Assembly (NCBI GenBank): GCA_030528815.1 | Contig: JAUMYE010000021.1 | Location: forward strand, 1-12,353 | Length of the DNA: 12,353 nt | From: Candidatus Saccharimonadota bacterium | GTDB taxonomy: Bacteria > Patescibacteriota > Saccharimonadia > Saccharimonadales > Saccharimonadaceae | Direction: 5' to 3' | In this document: one piece after another, positions 6,806 to 11,249 of the stretch | How the letters are laid out: each line of letters begins with the position of its first letter | How positions within the stretch are numbered: the first letter of the stretch is position 1 | Position numbers and translations under genes: made by a program | Notes under the pieces: model-generated | What the model was told of the DNA's origin: nothing | Seen by the model: only the letters and a program-made list of their open reading frames with translations | The model's database searches: none

Positions 6806-7074
6806 TGGCTAAGAAGAGTGCAGTTCTACGCGACGAAAAACGCCGCAAGATGTATGAAAAATATAAAGCTAAACGCGATGAGCTAAAGGCTGCCGGTGAC
6901 CTAGAAGGTCTTCAGAAGCTTCCACGCAACGCAAGTGTTACTCGCTTGAAGAACCGTGATATGCTTGACGGTCGCCCACGTGGCTACATGCGCCGTTTCG
7001 GCCTAAGCCGCATTAACTTCCGCGAAAAAGCAAGCAAGGGTGAAATCCCTGGCGTAACAAAGAGTAGCTGGTAA
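6805..7074 (+). CDS. rpsN: 30S ribosomal protein S14 (uS14), zinc-free type
   Basis: S14 is a late-assembling protein of the small-subunit head. The 89 residues begin MAKKSAVLRDEKRRKMYEKY and end with LKNRDMLDGRPRGYMRRFGL and SRINFREKASKGEIPGVTKS plus SW. That ending is the S14 signature. There are no cysteines, so the CxxC...CxxC zinc site of the short (61 aa) type is absent; this is the zinc-independent form, somewhat shorter than E. coli (101 aa). An 18-base gap separates it from S8, the widest in this unit. Confidence 0.95.
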   Translation: MAKKSAVLRDEKRRKMYEKYKAKRDELKAAGDLEGLQKLPRNASVTRLKNRDMLDGRPRGYMRRFGLSRINFREKASKGEIPGVTKSSW

Positions 7075-7075
7075 T

Positions 7076-7087
7076 AGGAGGAAAGGA
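7076..7087 (+). promoter_or_regulatory. Double purine-rich ribosome binding site of S8
   Basis: AGGAGG (7076-7081) is followed directly by AAAGGA (7082-7087) before ATG 7093. The second element has the more usual spacing (five bases). This is the only ribosome binding site of the 15-gene unit, apart from that of L3, which lies wholly between genes. Confidence 0.7.
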
Positions 7088-7092
7088 AAGAT

Positions 7093-7494
7093 ATGTCTAT
7101 TCAAACTAGCGATCCAGTAGCTGACCTCATTACGCGCATTCGCAACGCAATCGCCGTTAACAAAAACGAAATTCGCGTTCCTACCAGCAAGCTCAAGCTT
7201 GCTGTAGCCGAGAAGCTACAGAAGATTCACTACCTCGAAAAGGTAGAAATCGAAGAGGCTCAGCCTCGCAATATCTTGCACATCGTCATCAATAAAGAAG
7301 GCGAAAACGCAATGATCAACGAAATCTCCAAGGTTTCTACACCAGGTCGTCGCATTTACGCTGGCGTAAGCGAAATTCCTAAGGTCAAGTCTGGCCGTGG
7401 TACCGTTCTTGTTTCTACAAGCAAGGGCATCATGACTGGCCAAGAAGCTGTTAAGAACAAGCTTGGTGGCGAAGTTCTAGTCAAGGTTTGGTAA
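7093..7494 (+). CDS. rpsH: 30S ribosomal protein S8 (uS8)
   Basis: S8 is a primary binder of the 16S central domain and the feedback repressor of the spc operon in E. coli. The 133 residues start MSIQTSDPVADLITRIRNA, the canonical S8 opening. They end with VSTSKGIMTGQEAVKNKLGG and EVLVKVW, the conserved rRNA-binding C-terminus. The middle (PGRRIYAGVSEIPKVKSGRG) also matches. Length is normal (E. coli 130). In most bacteria L6 follows at once; here a terminator and two unrelated genes intervene, so S8 closes the first transcription unit. Confidence 0.97.
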   Translation: MSIQTSDPVADLITRIRNAIAVNKNEIRVPTSKLKLAVAEKLQKIHYLEKVEIEEAQPRNILHIVINKEGENAMINEISKVSTPGRRIYAGVSEIPKVKSGRGTVLVSTSKGIMTGQEAVKNKLGGEVLVKVW

Positions 7495-7504
7495 TAACTA
7501 CCAC

Positions 7505-7536
7505 AAAAAAACATCCTCATTCGGGGATGTTTTTTG
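7505..7536. terminator. Bidirectional intrinsic terminator between S8 and the convergent minus-strand gene
   Basis: ACATCCTC (7511-7518) pairs with GGGGATGT (7523-7530) around ATTC, flanked by AAAAAA on the left and TTTTTT on the right. Read from either strand it gives a GC-rich stem followed by a T-run. It lies 10 bases after the S8 stop and about 11 bases after the stop of the convergent minus-strand gene, so it probably serves both. Confidence 0.85.
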
Positions 7537-7546
7537 TTGCCTAAAT

Positions 7547-7981
7547 CTATTTCATCTTATCTGGAATCGTCCAGGAGTTTTCTTTCATTTTCTTAATCTG
7601 ATTCTCGCGGTCTTTTTGTATCTCCATGCGCTTCTTCCTACCAAATACATATTCAACTTTAGCTGCATATCTACTCTCGATGAAATTGAACGGAATATAG
7701 AAGACTGAGACGAAGAAATATAGCCTAATCATAAGAATCAACGCAATCGGTATTAGCCACCAGAAACCTAGCCCAATACCCCAAATTACAGCAGAAACAA
7801 GGATCGCAATCGAAAACAAGCGCCAAAGCCTTGCTACGCCAATATCTATCACTTCAACAATATCAAACCTACTACGTTTCATACTTTTTAGTGCGCTTTT
7901 ACAAAATCCTGCGCAAAATAGCCACCAAACAAGCAGCATTACGGCATAAACAACAAAAAATATAATAATTACATCGAGCAT
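7547..7981 (-). CDS. Small three-segment membrane protein of unknown function
   Basis: I do not recognise the family. The 144-residue protein has three hydrophobic segments at about 4-26, 54-73 and 75-97, with WW pairs at 19-20 and 74-75. Its C-terminal tail (about 104-144) is strongly basic and Lys-rich and is probably cytoplasmic. The ATG at 7981 is chosen because a TATAAT box ends exactly six bases before it, which would make a leaderless message. A GTG at 8026 would add 15 residues but would swallow the palindrome and promoter, and it also lacks a ribosome binding site. The stop is TAG. The gene is convergent with S8 and divergent from the 8048 gene, interrupting the S8-L6 pair. A partner role with the divergent gene is only suggested by their shared control region. 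Confidence 0.75.
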   Translation of the reverse strand: MLDVIIIFFVVYAVMLLVWWLFCAGFCKSALKSMKRSRFDIVEVIDIGVARLWRLFSIAILVSAVIWGIGLGFWWLIPIALILMIRLYFFVSVFYIPFNFIESRYAAKVEYVFGRKKRMEIQKDRENQIKKMKENSWTIPDKMK

Positions 7982-7987
7982 AAGTAA

Positions 7988-7993
7988 ATTATA
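7988..7993 (-). promoter_or_regulatory. -10 box of the minus-strand membrane gene (leaderless start)
   Basis: On the minus strand this reads TATAAT, followed by TTACTT and then ATG at 7981. Transcription should therefore begin at or beside the start codon. No purine-rich ribosome binding site is present. The -35 region at normal spacing (8011-8016 on the plus strand) is a poor match and lies within the palindrome, so an activator or weak basal promoter is possible. Confidence 0.55.
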
Positions 7994-8001
7994 GCCCACA
8001 G

Positions 8002-8017
8002 AGCAAGATATCTTGCT
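8002..8017. repeat. Perfect 16-bp palindrome, candidate operator between the divergent genes
   Basis: AGCAAGAT is followed immediately by its reverse complement ATCTTGCT. There is no spacer and no T-run, so it looks like a site for a dimeric DNA-binding protein rather than a terminator. Its right half supplies TTGCT of the plus-gene -35 and covers the expected -35 of the minus gene, so one bound protein could affect both promoters. The regulator is unknown. Confidence 0.5.
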
Positions 8018-8041
8018 AAAAAGCACAAGCTAAAATATAAT
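8013..8041 (+). promoter_or_regulatory. Promoter of the 8048 membrane gene (leaderless start)
   Basis: TTGCTA (8013-8018), a 17-base spacer and TATAAT (8036-8041) are followed by six bases and ATG 8048. The predicted transcription start falls on or next to the start codon, and no ribosome binding site is seen. The -35 shares five bases with the palindrome. Confidence 0.65.
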
Positions 8042-8047
8042 AAAATC

Positions 8048-9061
8048 ATGAATCCGAACGGGACAAACTTAGATAATGGCATGAATCCTAACGGCCCAAT
8101 GCCAAACGGTCAGGCACCAAATGATCAGATGCCACAATTCGAAGCACCACAAAATCCAATGCTAGACAATTCTCCTAGAGCAGGTGCTTTTATGCCAAAT
8201 CAAAATATTAACAATATTCCAACTATAGACACAGATCCAACTGCGCCTACTTTTTCTACACCAAAAGCTAGCTTCGCTTCTATGCTAGAAGGCCAGAATC
8301 CTAGCCCAAATCCTTATCAAAACCAGGCAATGCCACAAGCTATGCCAACTAACAACATCCAGAACACGCCACTTGCCATGGGCATGCAGTCACAAAGCAT
8401 TGCAATCCCTCAGCCAAAGCAAAGCCATGGCCTAGAAATCTTTATTATAGTTATCATTTATATTATTAGTATTGCTGCTATCGGTGGCGCAATCTACTTC
8501 TTTATGCAATACGATGGCAAGAACAAACAAGACACAAGCGCCCGCAACGCCCTAGTCCTAGACGCAAAAGAAGAACAAAAAGCCCTAGACGATCAGAACT
8601 ACGCTAAGCGCAAAGCTCTAACATCCAAGGAGTTTACAGGTCCAAGCCAATATGGCGCATTGACTTTCAAATATCCAAAAGAATGGAATGTCTATATCGC
8701 AAACGATAGTGAAACCAGCGCAGAATACGAAGCATACTTCCATCCAGATCCAATTCCACCAATCAAGTCAAATAATTCAACATACGCCTTTAGTTTCAAG
8801 ATTCTAAACCAAAGCTACGAACAGGCCGCACAGAAATACAACAACGACAAAATTTCTAGCACGCCATTCAGCTCCGGCCCAATCACCGGCATTATGGTCC
8901 AAGGCAAGCTTAAAAACAACGAAAATGCTCCAGATGGACGCGCAATTATCATAAAAGTAAACGATAAATCCGCCATTCTATCGACCGACGATTATGCAAC
9001 ATACGGAAATTACTTCGATAGCATCATCGCAAGCCTAAGAAATAGCAATATCGATAACTAA
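8048..9061 (+). CDS. Single-pass membrane protein with Asn/Pro/Gln-rich N-terminus and PsbP-like C-terminal domain
   Basis: Function unknown. The 337 residues divide in three. Residues 1-127 are low-complexity, rich in Asn, Pro, Gln and Met, with MNPNG repeated at 1-5 and 12-16 (near-identical DNA at 8048 and 8081). Residues 130-153 form one strong membrane helix. Residues 154-337 form a soluble domain with YGALTFKYPKEWNVY at 202-216, an 'F-x-Y-P-x-x-W' start reminiscent of PsbP-like domains, later TGIMVQGKLKN and a closing YFDSIIASLRNS. There is no signal peptide; the N-terminal tail is probably cytoplasmic and the domain external, but charges flanking the helix do not settle this. The start follows TATAAT by six bases; ATG 8081 is an alternative. 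It shares a control region with the divergent gene and is followed by its own terminator. Confidence 0.85.
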   Translation: MNPNGTNLDNGMNPNGPMPNGQAPNDQMPQFEAPQNPMLDNSPRAGAFMPNQNINNIPTIDTDPTAPTFSTPKASFASMLEGQNPSPNPYQNQAMPQAMPTNNIQNTPLAMGMQSQSIAIPQPKQSHGLEIFIIVIIYIISIAAIGGAIYFFMQYDGKNKQDTSARNALVLDAKEEQKALDDQNYAKRKALTSKEFTGPSQYGALTFKYPKEWNVYIANDSETSAEYEAYFHPDPIPPIKSNNSTYAFSFKILNQSYEQAAQKYNNDKISSTPFSSGPITGIMVQGKLKNNENAPDGRAIIIKVNDKSAILSTDDYATYGNYFDSIIASLRNSNIDN

Positions 9062-9068
9062 AAACAGA

Positions 9069-9099
9069 GAATCTCAAGATTTACCTCTTGAGATTTTTT
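9069..9099 (+). terminator. Intrinsic terminator after the 8048 gene
   Basis: ATCTCAAGA (9071-9079) pairs perfectly with TCTTGAGAT (9086-9094) around TTTACC, followed by a run of six T (9094-9099). It begins about eight bases after the stop codon. Its 3' arm also contains the -35 of the rplF promoter. Confidence 0.85.
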
Positions 9100-9116
9100 G
9101 AATTTTATGATAAAAT
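9088..9116 (+). promoter_or_regulatory. Promoter of the L6-L18-S5-L15 unit
   Basis: TTGAGA (9088-9093) lies within the terminator stem. After 17 bases comes TAAAAT (9111-9116), preceded by TG at 9108-9109 as an extended -10. The core TTTTATGATAAAATA is the same as in the L3 promoter. The message should start near 9123, giving a leader of about 23 bases with AAAAGGAA (9135-9142) as the ribosome binding site. Confidence 0.75.
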
Positions 9117-9145
9117 AAGCGAGATATTATTAACAAAAGGAACGT

Positions 9146-9682
9146 ATGAGTCGTATCGGAAAACTACCTGTTGACATCCCAGCAGGCGTGACAATTACGG
9201 TCGGCGACACCGAAATCACCGTCGCTGGTCCTAAAGGCACGCTAACTGTCCCTGTCCAGGAGAACACCCAGACTAAGGTCGAGGGTAATCAAATCATCGT
9301 AACACGCGCCGACGACGAACCAAAGTCTCGTGCTTGGCATGGTTTGCAGCGCGCATTACTAAACAACGCTGTTACTGGCGTAACCAAGGGTTTTGAGAAG
9401 AAACTCGAAATCAATGGTGTTGGTTTCCGCCTAAGTGGTGGTCCAAAAGAAATCGAAATGGCACTAGGCTTTAGCCATCCAGTAAAATATAAAGCCCCAG
9501 AAGGTATCGATCTAAAGACTGACAAGATGACAATCACTGTCAGTGGTATCGACAAGCAGAAGGTCGGCCAGGTCGCTGCTGAAATCCGCGCACTTAAGAA
9601 GCCAGAACCATACAAGGGTAAGGGTATTAAGTATGCTGACGAAGTTATTATCCGTAAAGCCGGTAAGGCAGGGAAGAAATAG
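9146..9682 (+). CDS. rplF: 50S ribosomal protein L6 (uL6)
   Basis: L6 lies near the sarcin-ricin loop and the factor-binding site, and consists of two similar domains. The 178-residue product opens with MSRIGKLPVDIPAGVTI and contains ITVAGPKGTLTVPV in the first domain. The second shows VTKGFEKKLEINGVGFRLSG and the C-terminal KPEPYKGKGIKYADEVIIRK. Length matches E. coli (177 aa). It opens a second r-protein unit with its own promoter and ribosome binding site (AAAAGGAA), whereas in most bacteria it follows S8 directly. The stop is TAG, two bases before L18; AGGGAAG in the last codons is the likely L18 ribosome binding site. Confidence 0.97.
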   Translation: MSRIGKLPVDIPAGVTITVGDTEITVAGPKGTLTVPVQENTQTKVEGNQIIVTRADDEPKSRAWHGLQRALLNNAVTGVTKGFEKKLEINGVGFRLSGGPKEIEMALGFSHPVKYKAPEGIDLKTDKMTITVSGIDKQKVGQVAAEIRALKKPEPYKGKGIKYADEVIIRKAGKAGKK

Positions 9683-9684
9683 TC

Positions 9685-10014
9685 ATGAAAGCAGATTTTA
9701 GAAAGAATCGCACTCGTGCAAAGATTCATGGCACTGCTGAGCGCCCACGCCTTAGCGTAAATATCAGCAACAAGCACGTTACTGCACAGATCATCGATGA
9801 TGACAAGCGCGTAACTCTAGCTTACGCTACAACCGTTGGCAGCAAAGAAACCGGTAACATGACCGAACTCGCAGCCAAGATCGGTAGCGAAATCGCCAAG
9901 AAGGCAAAGAAAGCTAAGATTGAAAAGGTCGTCTTTGATCGTGGCGCACGTCTTTATGCAGGACGCCTAAGCGCACTCGCTGACGCAGCCCGCAAGGAAG
10001 GACTGGAGTTCTAA
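9685..10014 (+). CDS. rplR: 50S ribosomal protein L18 (uL18)
   Basis: L18 binds 5S rRNA with L5 and anchors it to the large subunit. The 109 residues contain the N-terminal basic stretch RKNRTRAKIHGTAERPRLSV (6-25), the NKHVTAQIIDD strand and the family-defining C-terminus VVFDRGARLYAGRLSALADA followed by ARKEGLEF. It is slightly shorter than E. coli L18 (117 aa) at the N-terminus. AAGGAAGGACTGGAG in the last codons can serve S5, which starts one base after the stop. Confidence 0.96.
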   Translation: MKADFRKNRTRAKIHGTAERPRLSVNISNKHVTAQIIDDDKRVTLAYATTVGSKETGNMTELAAKIGSEIAKKAKKAKIEKVVFDRGARLYAGRLSALADAARKEGLEF

Positions 10015-10015
10015 T

Positions 10016-10675
10016 ATGGAAAGCAAAGCAAAAGTTATTAACGAATCCGGCACAACTCGCCTCAACAAAGAAGCTAGCGCTGCAAAGGAAGCTCGCGAAA
10101 ACGGTAACTTCCGTGGTCGCCGCCGCGACAATCGCCGCAACCGCCGCGCAACCGACGAAGTTAAGAAAGAGTTTGATTCCGTAAACATTAGCATCAATCG
10201 TGTTAGCCGCACCGTTAAGGGTGGCCGCCGTATGCGTTTCCAGGCACTAGTTGCAGTTGGTAACCACAAGAACAAGATTGGTGTTGGTATGGCAAAAGGC
10301 GCAGACGTTACAAGTGCTGTTCAGAAGGCAGAACGCCGCGCAAAGAAAGATATGATCACTATCAACCTAAATGGTGATACTATCTGCCACGAAGTTGAAA
10401 CCAAAGTTACTGGCGCTAACGTTCTTATGAAGCCAGCAGCTCCAGGTACCGGTATTATCGCTGGTGGCGTTATCCGCTCCATCATCGGTCTTACAGGCGT
10501 TAAGAACCTTATCAGCAAGTCCCTCGGTTCTACAAACAAAGCAAACATCGCTTATGCAGTTATCGAAGGTCTTCGCCAGCAGGTTCCAAAGAGCGAATGG
10601 CTAGCCAACAAGGGCAAGAAAGCCGAAGCTAAAGAAGCTCCAAAAGCAAAGAAAGCTGCTAAGGAGGAAAAATAA
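10016..10675 (+). CDS. rpsE: 30S ribosomal protein S5 (uS5) with extended ends
   Basis: S5 takes part in decoding fidelity and mRNA unwinding. The 219-residue protein has a core at about 48-195, with VSRTVKGGRRMRFQALVAVG in the double-stranded-RNA-binding-like domain, GVGMAKGADVTSAVQKAERR, and the C-terminal MKPAAPGTGIIAGGVIRSII. It is some 50 residues longer than E. coli S5 (167 aa). The additions are a basic N-terminal stretch (about 1-47, with FRGRRRDNRRNRR) and a Lys/Ala/Glu tail (AKEAPKAKKAAKEEK). AAGGAGG in the tail codons is the L15 ribosome binding site. L15 begins immediately after the stop: there is no room for uL30, which normally sits here. Confidence 0.96.
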   Translation: MESKAKVINESGTTRLNKEASAAKEARENGNFRGRRRDNRRNRRATDEVKKEFDSVNISINRVSRTVKGGRRMRFQALVAVGNHKNKIGVGMAKGADVTSAVQKAERRAKKDMITINLNGDTICHEVETKVTGANVLMKPAAPGTGIIAGGVIRSIIGLTGVKNLISKSLGSTNKANIAYAVIEGLRQQVPKSEWLANKGKKAEAKEAPKAKKAAKEEK

Positions 10676-11143
10676 ATGAAGTACAACGAACTTAACGTTA
10701 TTGCAAACAAAGATCGCAAGCGTGTAGGTCGCGGTATCGCAGCTGGTCAGGGTAAAACCGCTGGTCGTGGTACTAAGGGTCAGAAATCCCGTACCGGCCA
10801 CAGCAAGATGCCAGCAGGCTTCATGGGCGGTCAGCGTGCAATCATGCAGGCTATTCCTAAGCTAAAAGGTTTCAAATCCCTTCATGCTAAGGCTCAGGTT
10901 GTTTACACCGACACTCTTGATACTCTTAAGGGCAAGGTCGACAACTTCAAGCTAGCAGAAGCAAACCTTATCGCTAATCCATACGCAAGCGTAAAGGTCA
11001 TCACTCGCGGTGAGATCAAGAACAAGATTGAACTTGAAACTCAGTTCGCAAGCAAGACTGCAATCGCTGCTATCGAAAAAGCTGGTGGTAGCTTCAAGAA
11101 AGTTACTGTTCCACAGCGCGTTAAGGCAAACAAAGAAGCCTAA
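10676..11143 (+). CDS. rplO: 50S ribosomal protein L15 (uL15)
   Basis: L15 is a late-assembling protein whose long basic N-terminal arm penetrates 23S rRNA. The 155-residue product shows that arm: KRVGRGIAAGQGKTAGRGTK (15-34) and GQKSRTGHSKMPAGFMGGQR (35-54), then a globular part ending IEKAGGSFKKVTVPQRVKAN plus KEA. Its N-terminus is shifted a few residues from the usual 'L..L.P..GsRk..kRvGRG' form but is otherwise standard. Length is close to E. coli (144 aa). It is the last gene of the second unit: a strong terminator follows and secY has its own promoter. Confidence 0.96.
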   Translation: MKYNELNVIANKDRKRVGRGIAAGQGKTAGRGTKGQKSRTGHSKMPAGFMGGQRAIMQAIPKLKGFKSLHAKAQVVYTDTLDTLKGKVDNFKLAEANLIANPYASVKVITRGEIKNKIELETQFASKTAIAAIEKAGGSFKKVTVPQRVKANKEA

Positions 11144-11158
11144 CGAATAGAAAGCAAG

Positions 11159-11189
11159 AAAATATCTCCAAGTAATTGGAGATATTTTT
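11159..11189 (+). terminator. Intrinsic terminator after L15
   Basis: AAAATATCTCCAA (11159-11171) pairs with TTGGAGATATTTT (11176-11188) around GTAA, giving 13 perfect pairs and ending in a T-run. It stands 15 bases after the L15 stop and separates L15 from secY, two genes usually co-transcribed in other bacteria. Confidence 0.88.
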
Positions 11190-11215
11190 GCATAATCTCG
11201 CAAGATACCGATAGA

Positions 11216-11226
11216 TATGATAATAT
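11216..11226 (+). promoter_or_regulatory. Extended -10 promoter of secY
   Basis: TATGATAATAT contains TG at 11218-11219 and a -10 TAATAT at 11221-11226. I see no convincing -35 at 16-18 bases upstream, so the extended -10 must carry most of the recognition. The TATGATAA core is shared with the rplC and rplF promoters. The leader would be short, with AAAAAGAGG (11236-11244) as the ribosome binding site for ATG 11250. Confidence 0.6.
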
Positions 11227-11249
11227 AAAAGAAGTAAAAAAGAGGTATC

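Noticed and set aside
7982..8026. Longer minus-strand membrane protein starting at GTG 8026.
   Set aside because: It would place the start upstream of the TATAAT box and across the palindrome, with no ribosome binding site; ATG 7981 fits the promoter better.
9289..9777. A 162-codon minus-strand open frame across L6 and L18.
   Set aside because: It lies wholly opposite two certain r-protein genes, has no family resemblance and no promoter; it is a shadow of their codon bias.
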